From: CAWCTD01 sp963798455
Lineage (GTDB): Bacteria; Acidobacteriota; Terriglobia; Bryobacterales; Bryobacteraceae
Assembly: GCA_963798455.1 (NCBI GenBank)
Contig: CAWCTD010000003.1
Coordinates: forward strand, 3,410,001-3,474,000
Length of the DNA: 64,000 nucleotides
Reading direction: 5' to 3'
Each line of letters begins with the position of its first letter. The first letter of the stretch is position 1. Below are positions 53,154-61,918 of this stretch, piece after piece. The notes under the pieces are model-generated. The model saw only the letters and a list, made by a program, of their open reading frames with translations. It searched no databases and was not told the origin of the DNA. Made by a program: the position numbers and the translations under genes.

Positions 53154-54164
53154 CTACTTGTAGCGCTTGGCCATCTCGCTGAGCGGGATGGGCTGATAGT
53201 CGCCGGCGTGGCCGGCCTGGCCGAATTGTGTCATGCGCAGCGCAACGACTTTCTTCATCGCATCGCGGGCCGGCTTGAGGTAGTCGCGGGGATCGAATTT
53301 CTCGGGCGTTTCGGCGAGCACCTTGCGGATCGCGCCGGTCATGGCCAGGCGATTGTCGGTGTCTACGTTGACCTTCCGCACGCCGTTCTTGATTCCAAGC
53401 TGGATCTCTTCGACCGGCACGCCCCAGGTCGGCCTGAGCTTGCCGCCGTACTGGTTGATGACGTCCTGCAGGTCCTTGGGCACGCTGGATGAGCCATGCA
53501 TCACCAGGTGGACGTTGGGGAGCTTCTTGTGGATCTCGATCAGGCGATCCATTTTCAGCGTCTCGCCGGTCGGCTTGCTGGTGAACTTGTAAGCGCCGTG
53601 GCTGGTGCCGATGGCGATGGCCAGCGCGTCCAGGCCGGTCTTCTCCACGAACTCCGCGGCCTGGTCCGGATCGGTCAGGTGCTCAAGACCCGTGCCGCCC
53701 GCGCCGTGACCGTCTTCGATGCCGCCCAGGGTGCCGATCTCGCCTTCCACGGTGACGCCCTTGGCGTGCGCCAGCACCACCACTTCGCGGGTCGCTTTCA
53801 CGTTGTACTCGAAGCTGGATGGGGTCTTGCCGTCCTCCATCAAAGAGCCATCCATCATCACGCTGGTGAAGCCTTGCTCAATCGCCGACTTGCAGGTCGC
53901 CACGCTGTTGCCGTGATCCTGGTGCATCGCCACCGGAATCTCCGGATACAGTTCGACGGCGGCCAGCATCAGGTGGTAGAGGAAGCGGTCCTGGGAGTAG
54001 GAACGGGCGCCGCGGCTGGCCTGAATGATGACCGGCGACTTGGTCTCGCGGGCCGCTTCCATGATCGCCTGAATCTGCTCCATGTTGTTGACATTAAAGG
54101 CGCCGACGCCATAACCGCCCTTGGCCGCCTCGTCCAGAAGTTGACGCATCGATACTAATGGCAT
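53154..54164 (-). CDS. fba: Class II fructose-bisphosphate aldolase
   Basis: A 336-residue zinc aldolase. AFNVNNMEQIQAIMEAA opens the family, AMHQDHG holds the first zinc histidine, EGEIGTLGG the loop, GTSHGAYK and VMHGSSS the other zinc ligands and phosphate loop. The start codon ATG 54164 has an AGGAGAG site. It lies 17 nt after ribF. Glycolysis and gluconeogenesis. Confidence 0.95.
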   Translation of the reverse strand: MPLVSMRQLLDEAAKGGYGVGAFNVNNMEQIQAIMEAARETKSPVIIQASRGARSYSQDRFLYHLMLAAVELYPEIPVAMHQDHGNSVATCKSAIEQGFTSVMMDGSLMEDGKTPSSFEYNVKATREVVVLAHAKGVTVEGEIGTLGGIEDGHGAGGTGLEHLTDPDQAAEFVEKTGLDALAIAIGTSHGAYKFTSKPTGETLKMDRLIEIHKKLPNVHLVMHGSSSVPKDLQDVINQYGGKLRPTWGVPVEEIQLGIKNGVRKVNVDTDNRLAMTGAIRKVLAETPEKFDPRDYLKPARDAMKKVVALRMTQFGQAGHAGDYQPIPLSEMAKRYK

Positions 54165-54181
54165 GAAGAACTCTCCTAGAA

Positions 54182-55171
54182 TTACTGATGAATCTGCGGT
54201 TCCTCTTGAGTATAACAACGCACGCGCCGGACGCAGCGGAAATAGCGCCGGGCGCGCTCGGCGTCCCTGAGGATCTGAGCCTTGAGGCTCTCAGCGCTCG
54301 GAAACTTGCGCTCCCCTCTAAGTCGCCGCAGGAAATCGAGCCGTATGCGGCAGGGCGGCTCGCCCACGAGCCGGTCCAGCAGAAACGTCTCGACCGACAA
54401 GCCGGAGCCGCCGAAGGTGGGCCTGAATCCGACGTTGGTCACCGCGGTCCATGCCCGCTCGCTGTCGAGGTCCTGAGTGCGCGTGATGTACACGCCGGGA
54501 GCCGGCAGCACTTCGGACGGCGTATTCAGGTTCAGCGTCGGGACGGTCTGGGCGGACCCGATGCCACGCCCAGGGACAATCTCACCTTCCACGGAGTAGG
54601 GCCGGGCGAGCAGCCGGGCCGCCTTAGCCACGTCTCCCGACTCGATCAGCCGCCGGATCTCGCTGCTGCTGATCACGCGGCCACGCAGCTTGATGGCTGG
54701 TACCACCTCGGTCACAAAGCCATATTGCCGGCCTAGTTCCGCCAGCCGCGCGGTGTCGCCCGCGTGCAGGTGACCAAAGCGGAAGTTCGAGCCCACCAGC
54801 ACGGCGCGCACCCCCAGCCGGCCCACCAGGACATCGCGCACGAACTCCTCCGGGGTGAGATGCGCCACCTCCCTGGTGAAGGGCAGGATCAGAATCTGTT
54901 GGATGCCTTCCGCGGCCATAAGCGCGGCGCGCTGCTCCGGCGTGGTGAGCAGCCGGGGAGCGCGCTGGGGAGCGACGATCCTCGCCGGGTGCGGGTCGAA
55001 GGTCAGCGCCGACGGCTTCCAGCCCTGTTCGTGGGACCATTCCACCACTCGCCGGAAAATTCGGCGGTGCCCGGCGTGTACCCCGTCGAAGTTGCCGATG
55101 CTGAGCGCGCAAGGGCCGAAACGCCCCGATGCTTCCTCCAGGCCCCGGAAGATGAGCGGCGCGCGTGTCAT
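54182..55171 (-). CDS. ribF: Bifunctional riboflavin kinase/FAD synthetase
   Basis: RibF makes FMN and then FAD. The 329-residue protein has the nucleotidyl-transferase motif SIGNFDGVHAGHRRI, SNFRFGHLHAGD, ISSSEIRRLI, and the kinase half with PYSVEGEIVPGRGIG...PTLNL. Length is typical. It directly abuts the MBL gene. Confidence 0.95.
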   Translation of the reverse strand: MTRAPLIFRGLEEASGRFGPCALSIGNFDGVHAGHRRIFRRVVEWSHEQGWKPSALTFDPHPARIVAPQRAPRLLTTPEQRAALMAAEGIQQILILPFTREVAHLTPEEFVRDVLVGRLGVRAVLVGSNFRFGHLHAGDTARLAELGRQYGFVTEVVPAIKLRGRVISSSEIRRLIESGDVAKAARLLARPYSVEGEIVPGRGIGSAQTVPTLNLNTPSEVLPAPGVYITRTQDLDSERAWTAVTNVGFRPTFGGSGLSVETFLLDRLVGEPPCRIRLDFLRRLRGERKFPSAESLKAQILRDAERARRYFRCVRRVRCYTQEEPQIHQ

Positions 55172-55954
55172 CTAGGCAGTCTCTCCGACCGTGATCTCAA
55201 GCGTGTCGTAGGCCAGGCGGACGTGCGGTGGCAGCGTGCTCTGGGTGAGCTCGTGCGGCAGATCGTGGCAGATGTGGGTAAAGTACGCCCGCGCGGGAGC
55301 GAGCTTCTCCACGTAGCCAAGCGCATGCTTGACGGTGGAATGGGTCGGATGGAATCTGTGGCGCAGAGCGTCCAGGAAGAGCACGTCCAGACCCCGCAGC
55401 TTCTCCATCGCCTCCGCCGGTATATCGCTCTGGTCGGTGACATAGGCGGCATTTCCGAAGCGGAACCCGTAGATGGCAGCTTTGCCGTGCAGGACGGGAA
55501 TGGGCGTAATCTCGAGACCGAACAGGTCGAACGGCGAGCCATCCAGCGTATGGATTTCCAGCCGAGGGATGGAGGATTCCTTTTCCGCCCCGTCGAAGAT
55601 GTAAGCGAAACAGCGCCTTATGGCGGCAATGGTTTCCGGCGACCCGTAGATCGGAATGCTCACCCTGTGCAGCATGTTGAACGGGCGCACATCATCCAGG
55701 CCAAGAAGATGGTCCGCGTGTGCGTGGGTGAACAGCACGGCGTCGAGGTGGTTGATGCGGGCTCGGAGGGCCTGGGTGCGGAAATCCGGGGTCGTATCGA
55801 TCAGCACGTTCCGGCCTCCGTATTGCAGCAGGACGGAAGGCCGCAGCCGCTGGTCGCGCGGATCCTCGGAAATGCACACCCCGCATTGACATCCGACCAT
55901 TGGGATCCCCACGCTGGTGCCGGACCCCAGAACGATGATGCGCAGCGGCGGCAT
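55172..55954 (-). CDS. MBL-fold metallohydrolase (PhnP/RNase Z-like)
   Basis: A 260-residue metallo-beta-lactamase-fold phosphodiesterase-like protein: LGSGTSVGIPMVGCQCGVC, the metal-binding HAHADHLLG, TDQSDIPAEAM and an end-located THICHDL. The CQCGVC loop is as in PhnP-like cyclic phosphodiesterases. It abuts ribF and the DUF1844 gene without gaps (operon). Confidence 0.85.
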   Translation of the reverse strand: MPPLRIIVLGSGTSVGIPMVGCQCGVCISEDPRDQRLRPSVLLQYGGRNVLIDTTPDFRTQALRARINHLDAVLFTHAHADHLLGLDDVRPFNMLHRVSIPIYGSPETIAAIRRCFAYIFDGAEKESSIPRLEIHTLDGSPFDLFGLEITPIPVLHGKAAIYGFRFGNAAYVTDQSDIPAEAMEKLRGLDVLFLDALRHRFHPTHSTVKHALGYVEKLAPARAYFTHICHDLPHELTQSTLPPHVRLAYDTLEITVGETA

Positions 55955-56278
55955 CTAGGGTTGCTTCGGCTGGTGTTGCCCCTCGACCGCCTGAACGTAG
56001 CGAAAGCGCAATTCCGTCAGCGAGTTATCGATCAGCCGTTGCTCTTCTAAGACCAGGTTCCCTCTGGTCTTCTCCTGGAGCATCGCCAACAGGTCAATGG
56101 CGTGCCGCGCGGCTGGGAGGTCAGGCGAGGGCTGGTCCTTCTCCTCGCCAAAGTGAAGCAGGCCAAGGCAGAACTCCGCCTGCGTTCGCAGCGAGAGAAT
56201 GAGGTAGTTAAAGTTGGCCGGGGGAAAAGGCGTCTGCTCTTCCGGCTGGCCGGCAGCGGCGCTCTCGGTTTCGCTCAT
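55955..56278 (-). CDS. DUF1844 protein
   Basis: A 107-residue protein; residues 22-90 (FNYLILSLRTQAEFCLGLL, RHAIDLLAMLQEKTRGNL, EEQRLIDNSLTELRFRYVQ) form the helical DUF1844 fold common in Acidobacteriota and Planctomycetota. ATG 56278 is preferred over 56290 because a GGAG lies 8 nt before it. Function unknown. First gene of the DUF1844-MBL-ribF unit. Confidence 0.82.
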   Translation of the reverse strand: MSETESAAAGQPEEQTPFPPANFNYLILSLRTQAEFCLGLLHFGEEKDQPSPDLPAARHAIDLLAMLQEKTRGNLVLEEQRLIDNSLTELRFRYVQAVEGQHQPKQP

Positions 56279-56464
56279 GGATATCTCCATTCTACCCCGG
56301 CCGATGGAGGGGGAGTCGAGATCCGGACACCCGGTCACTTCCTTGGCGTTTTTGCCTTTGGCTTCAATACCTTGTAACCTTGTAGTCTGCCGCTGCGCCA
56401 TTCAAAGTGAGGTGGTCTGGCTGAGTACGACGACCTCGCCGAGTGCCAGCCGAGCAGGCATGGC

Positions 56465-57055
56465 ATGCTGGTTGACGCGAAGCTGATCGAACGCGCGAGG
56501 AACGGAGATGACGCGGCGTTCAATGAAATCGTTCTGGCGAGCCGAAGGCGGGTTCTGGGCACGATTGCCCGGCTCATCGGGCGCCGGGAGGACGTGGAGG
56601 ACGTCGGACAGCAGGTGTTTCTTCGGTTGTACCTTTCGCTCGATCAGCTCAGGACGCCGGATGTTTTTGACCCGTGGCTTTACCGCTTGACGGTGAATGC
56701 GGCTTATGATTATCTGCGGAGGCAACGCAGGCGAAATGAGATGAGGATGGCTGACCTCCCCGAGCAGGTGGTCACGATGGCGGATGCGATGGCGGGGGGT
56801 GCCAGACAGAAGGATGAGGCGGACAAGTCGAAGACTCGGGAGTTGGTTCAGGGACTGCTGGCCGCCGTCTCCGAAGCGGATCGAGCGTTGCTCATCCTCA
56901 AAGAGGTTGAAGGACTGTCCCTGAAAGAGCTTGAGAAGATTTATCATGTCAAGGAGAACGCCCTAAAGGTTCGGCTCTTTCGGGCGAGACAAAGGGTACT
57001 GAAGGCATTCTCGGCCCAGCGCGAGCGCGATGGGCAAGCAGGCAGCACGGGGTAA
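56465..57055 (+). CDS. ECF-type RNA polymerase sigma factor
   Basis: A 196-residue sigma-70 family protein. Region 2 is RARNGDDAAFNEIVLASRRRV...EDVGQQVFLRLYLSLDQL...FDPWLYRLTVNAAYDYLRR; region 4 is LVQGLLAAVSEADRALLILKEVEGLSLKELEKIYHVKENALKVRLFRARQRV. It is followed in 6 nt by a membrane protein that may act as anti-sigma factor. Confidence 0.9.
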   Translation: MLVDAKLIERARNGDDAAFNEIVLASRRRVLGTIARLIGRREDVEDVGQQVFLRLYLSLDQLRTPDVFDPWLYRLTVNAAYDYLRRQRRRNEMRMADLPEQVVTMADAMAGGARQKDEADKSKTRELVQGLLAAVSEADRALLILKEVEGLSLKELEKIYHVKENALKVRLFRARQRVLKAFSAQRERDGQAGSTG

Positions 57056-57061
57056 GCCATT

Positions 57062-57424
57062 ATGGAAAGGAAACCGCCAGACAATAAGGAAGATACGCTG
57101 AACCAGGAGTTGGACGCGCTGTTCACGGCCTATCTCCAGGCCTGTCCCGCTCCAGACGTGAGCCCGGATTTCATGCCTCGCCTTTGGCAGCAGATCGAGG
57201 CGCGTCGTTCGGTCTCATTCACCTTCAGACGCTGGACCCGGGCCTTGGTCACGGCCGCGGCGGCCGTCTGCGTGCTCCTCGGGCTCCTGCAAGCCTATTT
57301 ACCGGCCCGGCCGACCTTTTACACGGAGACCTACATCGAAGCTCTCCAGGAGGAGAGCTCTGCCGAAGCTCCGGCGTACGTGGAAGCTCAGTGGTTGGAG
57401 GATGGAGGCAGCAGCCGTCAGTGA
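57062..57424 (+). CDS. Single-pass membrane protein, candidate anti-sigma factor
   Basis: 120 residues: a cytoplasmic helical part (LNQELDALFTAYLQACPAPDVSPDFMPRLWQQIEARR), one membrane helix (ALVTAAAAVCVLLGLLQAYL, about 61-80), and a short acidic periplasmic tail. The PDVSPDFMPRLWQQIEARR stretch recurs in acidobacterial anti-sigma-like proteins. No zinc-finger ZAS motif is visible. Position between the sigma factor and a CpxP-like gene supports the role. Confidence 0.65.
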   Translation: MERKPPDNKEDTLNQELDALFTAYLQACPAPDVSPDFMPRLWQQIEARRSVSFTFRRWTRALVTAAAAVCVLLGLLQAYLPARPTFYTETYIEALQEESSAEAPAYVEAQWLEDGGSSRQ

Positions 57425-57852
57425 AACCTCTTAGGCTTTCTGTAGCCCTGCAACTCCTCCTCGTTTTTGCCAGCGGAGCGCTGGTCGGAGGTCTCGCGTA
57501 CAGGCTTTATTCAACCAGAGGGGCGCTCGCGGACAGCCCCAAGAAGCAACCCCCGCCTGGCGACAGAGGGCGGCAGTTCCGCGAAAGGTACATTCAGGAG
57601 ATGCGCTCCCGTCTGAAACTGCGTGACGATCAGGTCCAGAAGTTGACGCAGATCATGGACGCCACCAGCCACCGGTTTCTTGCGGCAAAGAAACAGTCGG
57701 ACGTAGCGATGAAGTCGCTGCACGAGGATCAGATCGCGCAGATCCGCGCCATGCTTGACCCGCCCCAAGTCGCCGAGTACCAGAAGATGCTCGAAGAGCG
57801 GGAGAAGCAGATGGCGCGAGACCGGGAAAAAGGGCGGAGGCGCAGGCCCTAG
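57421..57852 (+). CDS. Spy/CpxP-like periplasmic protein
   Basis: 143 residues starting at GTG 57421, overlapping the preceding stop by 4 nt. An N-terminal anchor (RLSVALQLLLVFASGALVGGLAYRL) precedes a long charged helix hairpin (RERYIQEMRSRLKLRDDQVQKLTQIM...RAMLDPPQVAEYQKMLEEREKQ) with LTQ-like turns as in CpxP, Spy and CnrX sensors. With the sigma and anti-sigma genes it could form an envelope-stress unit. Confidence 0.68.
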   Translation: MKPLRLSVALQLLLVFASGALVGGLAYRLYSTRGALADSPKKQPPPGDRGRQFRERYIQEMRSRLKLRDDQVQKLTQIMDATSHRFLAAKKQSDVAMKSLHEDQIAQIRAMLDPPQVAEYQKMLEEREKQMARDREKGRRRRP

Positions 57853-58129
57853 GGCGCTCCCGGCCCCAGCCGGACGACAGCCGCTCCTGGATCCAAGCCC
57901 CACCGAAGTCCGCTCCCGTGCCGGGGCGGGTCCATGCACATTCAGCAACCAAGCTCCTACCTCCCACATCCTATAGTTAGCTAGGGGTTGGGAATACTAC
58001 AAAGGCGGTCTAGGCGGATTACTGTAGAAGTTTCATCCGAGCGGTTCGGGTGTCCGCCGCAGGGTCTCATTTACTGGCAACGTAATTGCAAGGAGCATCA
58101 GTGGAGATCGGGCGGGAGGAGCGTGAGAC

Positions 58130-59308
58130 ATGGTTCGGGTGAATGTACCACTGGACGCAACCAGAACAGGCCGCGAGGCGGAGACGCTAGAGTGCAACCT
58201 GCGGAAGCTCATCGTAGGGCAGGACGAGGCGGTTCAGCAGATTGTCAATATGTACCAGATGTTTCTGGCCGGCATGAACAGCTCGGACCGGCCGGTCGGC
58301 AGTCTTCTCTTCCTGGGGCCAACCGGATCGGGGAAGACGCGCATCGTGGAAGCCACGGCGGAGACTCTGCTGGGCAGCCCCCGAGCCGTCATCAAGATAG
58401 ACTGCGCGGAATTTCAGCACAGCCATGAGATCGCCAAGCTGATCGGTTCACCTCCCGGGTACCTCGGCCATCGGGAAACCCACCCCCTGCTCAGCCAGGA
58501 GGTGCTCAGTCAGCACCACACCGAGAAGATGAAGCTCAGTTTCGTTCTCTTTGACGAGATCGAAAAGGCCAGCGACTCCCTGTGGAACCTTCTGCTGGGA
58601 ATTCTGGACAAGGCCACCTTGACGCTCGGCGACAACCGCCGGGTTGACTTCTCCCGGACGGTCGTTTTCCTTACCAGCAACCTGGGCGCCGGTGAAATGA
58701 GTTCCATTCTGAGACCCAACTTGGGATTCGCCGCGTCGGAATTGAGCCGCGAGATGGAAACCGGCGTGGTCAGCCAGGACCTTTCCGAAAAGGTAGAGCG
58801 CGTCGGCGTTGAGGCCGCCCGCCGCCGGTTCACGCCGGAGTTCATTAACCGGCTGGACAAGATCGTGGTATTTCATCCTCTGGGGAAGCCAGAGCTAAAG
58901 CGAATCCTCGACATCGAATTGCACATCCTGCAACAGCGGGTCTTCGACTCGGTCGGCCCCAACTACTTCGTCTTCACGGTCGCGCCACCGGCCAAAGAGT
59001 TCCTTCTCGAGCAAGGCACGGACATCAAGTACGGAGCCCGCCACCTGCGCCGGGCCATTGAGCGCCTGATAGTGCAGCCGCTGTCCAACCTCATTGCCAC
59101 CGATCAGTTGAGAAGCGGGGATTTGGTCCACGTCGACTTTGACGCGGAACAGGCGAAGCTGACGTTCCAGAAGCAGGCGGAAGGGATGCCGATCCAGGCC
59201 ATGGCTGAGATGTCAGGCGCGTCACTGATGCCACCCATGGCTGCGACCATCGGCGCTGCCGCCGAATCCATGCGAGCCGCGTCAGCCCGCTCGTCGCGAA
59301 GGGCGTAG
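58130..59308 (+). CDS. Solo AAA+ ATPase resembling the ClpB/ClpA D2 module
   Basis: A 392-residue ATPase with one AAA+ domain: Walker A GPTGSGKT (63-70), GSPPGYLGHRE pore loop region, Walker B FVLFDEIEKAS, SNLGAGEM sensor 1, FTPEFINRLDKIVVFHPL arginine finger, and the D2-small domain with sensor 2 YGARHLRRAIERLI. ClpB proteins have two AAA modules and a coiled coil; here only the last module exists, without an N-terminal substrate domain or ClpP-binding IGF loop. Role unknown; chaperone or secretion ATPase are options. Confidence 0.82.
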   Translation: MVRVNVPLDATRTGREAETLECNLRKLIVGQDEAVQQIVNMYQMFLAGMNSSDRPVGSLLFLGPTGSGKTRIVEATAETLLGSPRAVIKIDCAEFQHSHEIAKLIGSPPGYLGHRETHPLLSQEVLSQHHTEKMKLSFVLFDEIEKASDSLWNLLLGILDKATLTLGDNRRVDFSRTVVFLTSNLGAGEMSSILRPNLGFAASELSREMETGVVSQDLSEKVERVGVEAARRRFTPEFINRLDKIVVFHPLGKPELKRILDIELHILQQRVFDSVGPNYFVFTVAPPAKEFLLEQGTDIKYGARHLRRAIERLIVQPLSNLIATDQLRSGDLVHVDFDAEQAKLTFQKQAEGMPIQAMAEMSGASLMPPMAATIGAAAESMRAASARSSRRA

Positions 59309-59337
59309 CAAAAAGCACCCCTTTTGCTCTTTTTGCT
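59307..59337 (+). terminator. Weak A/T-rich hairpin after the AAA+ gene
   Basis: AGCAAAAAG (59307-59315) and its exact complement CTTTTTGCT (59329-59337) flank a 13-nt loop that starts in the stop codon. Stability is low because of the A-T core and no pure U-tract follows; it may be a weak terminator or chance. Confidence 0.3.
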
Positions 59338-59362
59338 TGCATCCCGGCAAAGGGTGTGGTAA

Positions 59363-59387
59363 AGCATCGCTAGGAGAAAGCGATGCT
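59363..59387 (+). promoter_or_regulatory. Hairpin holding ribosome site and start codon of the 59383 lipoprotein gene
   Basis: AGCATCGCT (59363-59371) pairs perfectly with AGCGATGCT (59379-59387). The 7-nt loop AGGAGAA is the Shine-Dalgarno, and the ATG (59383-59385) lies inside the 3' arm. Folding would expose the ribosome site but lock the start codon, a layout suited to translational control. Confidence 0.5.
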
Positions 59388-60237
59388 CAGCCGGAAACCT
59401 GGAGTTATCACCCTTATCCCGTGCCTGTCAATCTGTCTGTCTCTGACGTCCTGCTCCCTGGGACCCAGCAAAGCCCCGCCAGGCACGCCAGCCTTCTACT
59501 GGCAGGCAGCCCAGGAAACGTTCGTCACGCGCGACTATCTCAAGACCACCGAACACCTCAGACGAGTCATCAGAACGGAGAACGAGTTCACCCTCCGCGC
59601 TCAGCCTTGGAGGCTGGTCGTCAGCAGCGGCCTGGCCAAGGCCTACATCGACCTTGCCGATGACTTCCGGCAGGGAATCAAGACCCAGACCTCGCCGCCG
59701 GGGTCGGCCCGGAAACTGATGTCCGACTACCGCACCCTGGCGGAAACCCGCGCCATCGAGTTCGCGGAAACCTTCATCCAGTTTATGAAGACGCCCAAAG
59801 AGCCAAACATCCTCCTGGATTTTCCGTTCCCCACGGCAACCATGGCCGAGATTGCGGAGCGGAAGCAGATCCAGGGTGGCTTGCTGCCCTCGGGCGACAC
59901 CATGTCATCCGTGGAGCGCCGGATGATCGAGCGTTCCGTGGCCGAGGCTGGCGCCGCCGCCGTCGGGGCTCCGGGAGACGCAGCTAAGGCCGCGACCCTC
60001 TTCCAGGCGGGCAAAACACAGGTGCCTCGCGAAGTGTTCATGCAGGCCATGGTCAAAGCCCTGTACAGCCAGACCGAACTGTTCAGCCGCGAGCTGATGA
60101 ACAAGCCGGATCGGCTGCAACTGTTCGCGGATCAGGGTCTCGCCGCGCTGAAGACCATGGAGGACAACGCACAGAACAAGGAGCTGACAAACAACTTCGA
60201 GATGCTTGTCAAGAGCTCCAAGCAGCCGCAGCTCTGA
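59383..60237 (+). CDS. Hypothetical lipoprotein, 284 aa
   Basis: A lipoprotein signal with lipobox LSLTSC (Cys 24) precedes a mostly helical domain (TPAFYWQAAQETFVTRDYLKTTEHLRRVI...) that resembles TPR-type helices near the start. The middle has a Pro/Phe loop (LLDFPFPTATMAEI). No family is recognised. It follows the ClpB-like ATPase gene by 74 nt in the same direction. Confidence 0.75.
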   Translation: MLSRKPGVITLIPCLSICLSLTSCSLGPSKAPPGTPAFYWQAAQETFVTRDYLKTTEHLRRVIRTENEFTLRAQPWRLVVSSGLAKAYIDLADDFRQGIKTQTSPPGSARKLMSDYRTLAETRAIEFAETFIQFMKTPKEPNILLDFPFPTATMAEIAERKQIQGGLLPSGDTMSSVERRMIERSVAEAGAAAVGAPGDAAKAATLFQAGKTQVPREVFMQAMVKALYSQTELFSRELMNKPDRLQLFADQGLAALKTMEDNAQNKELTNNFEMLVKSSKQPQL

Positions 60238-60258
60238 GAAAACGGCACTCCCCCTGCT

Positions 60259-61699
60259 TCAATCCACAAAGGGAGGCGCGCCGGGCAGTTGTCTGATCCG
60301 AATCGTGCTGTGCGGAGCTTGCCCGCACTCGGGAAGCGGGGTGACCGAGTAGTAGTTCAGGCTGTACCTCCAGTTGCGTTGGAGGTTCTCCACGCAGAAC
60401 GTCTCCAGGGTCCGCGGAGACCGTGTTCCAAAGCGTCCTGCCCGATGCCAGCCGGTCTAACGCCGGGAGGGCCTCTGCCTTCACCAGCACGACGCCGAGC
60501 ACCGTCAAAGCCAGCAGTAGCCCGACAGCCCCGTTGCGCCTTCCCGCCGTTTCCAGCCACCACACGCCGGCGGCGACCAGCAGGCAGACCAGCGCAAAGC
60601 CCCAGTGCCATCCGGCCACAGTCGTCCGCGAAAGACCCTCCGCGAAGGCGCGTGGGAGTGTCCGGCTGATGACAGGAGCCACCGTCAACGGCAGGCAGCA
60701 GGCGGCGAGAACCCATCGGGCATTCGTCATCTCGTCCAAGGCTATCCCGGCGAGGGCCGCGACCGCCGGGATGAGCGGGAGAAGATAACCGGGGAGTTTG
60801 CCGGCCGAAGCCGAGAAGAAGACGAAGCCGAAGACCGCCCATAAGAGGAAGAATTGCCTCCGGAAGTCGGCGTAGAAGCTCCTGCGGCACAGAGGCAGCA
60901 CCAACGGTGTCCATGGATAAAGCCCAGCCAGCAGTACCGGAACGTAGAACCAGAACGGCCGCGGATGGAGCAACACGCCGCTGGTGAAGCGGGCGAAGTG
61001 ATGCCGGACGAAGAACTCAGCCAGAAAGGGCTGCCCGTTCCGCAGAGTGCACAACAAGTACCAGGGAGTTGCCACCAGCACGAACGCGGCCAGGGGCAGT
61101 GGCCTCAGCCAGTCGGTCCACCGCTTGCGCCCCGCCCACAGCAGCGGCAAGGCGAGCGCCAGCGGCACCAGGCCCTTGGCCAGAACCGCCAGCGCCAGCA
61201 GCAACGATGTGCCCGCCAGCCAGCGCCGGTCTCCGGAAGAAAGCCACCGCAGACCCAGAAGCATCCCGGCCGCAAAAGTAGCTGACATAGGCAGGTCCGT
61301 GACGGCGACCTGGCTGAAGGCAATCCAAAGCGCCGATGTCCCAAGGATCGCCGTGGCAAATAACGCTGCACGTTGCCCAATCTCGGTCCGAAGCAGACGA
61401 TAGTAAAGGAGCAGGAAGGCCACGCTCATCAGCGCGACCGGCAGCCTCGGAGCGAGATCATCCCCCAGGCCAAGCCGGCCCGCCGCTGCGGTCATCCAGT
61501 ACAGAAGGGGTGGTTTCTCGAACCAAGGCTGGCCCCAGAGCCTGGGCGTGATCCAATCGCCGGAGCGGGCCATCTCCCGGCCGATGGCGGCGTAGCGCGG
61601 CTCGTCGGGGCCGACCAGACCGGCATCGGTGAGTGCATAGCCATATACGAGATAGAGCGCGAGAGCCGCGAGAAGCCACCGGCGTGCAACGGCGAACAC
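60259..61699 (-). CDS. ArnT-like GT-C glycosyltransferase (one-base insertion near the 3' end)
   Basis: A 479-residue polytopic GT39/ArnT-type enzyme. DAGLVGPDEPRYAAIGREMARSGDW is the donor-binding first loop, WFEKPPLLYW follows, and about 12 helices are predicted. One extra base near 60397 shifts the tail; removing it yields ENLQRNWRYSLNYYSVTPLP and a stop at 60259, which clears the apparent 29-nt overlap with the convergent lipoprotein gene. The uncorrected frame would run on to 60209 with unrelated residues. Acceptor unknown. Confidence 0.85.
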
Positions 61700-61707
61700 C
61701 TATCAAG

Positions 61708-61713
61708 TATAAT
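61708..61713 (+). promoter_or_regulatory. Candidate -10 box for a leaderless small gene
   Basis: A perfect TATAAT ends 7 nt before ATG 61721, the distance expected between a -10 box and the transcription start. The mRNA would therefore begin at or near the ATG. No good -35 hexamer is visible. Confidence 0.35.
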
Positions 61714-61720
61714 TGCCGGA

Positions 61721-61909
61721 ATGCGCCGGCTGGGGCTGCCCAGAGTCGTCCGCGAGGGCGTGGAAACAGCAAGCAACGTACTGGTTGTGGACGGACCGGC
61801 TCAGATTCCGGCGCCTCGCGACGGCGGCGGCCTGTGGGTCCACCCGAAAGACGGCAGGCTGCACGTGCATCTGGGCGAGCAACTGACGGAGCCGGTACTA
61901 TTGAGGTAG
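61721..61909 (+). CDS. Small hypothetical protein, 62 aa
   Basis: MRRLGLPRVVREGVETASN... is a beta-rich short frame in the gap between the divergent GT-C gene and uxaA, ending 9 nt before the latter. It has no signal peptide or known motif. Protein-like composition and the nearby -10 box support it, but it could be chance. Confidence 0.35.
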   Translation: MRRLGLPRVVREGVETASNVLVVDGPAQIPAPRDGGGLWVHPKDGRLHVHLGEQLTEPVLLR

Positions 61910-61918
61910 GAAGCGCCC

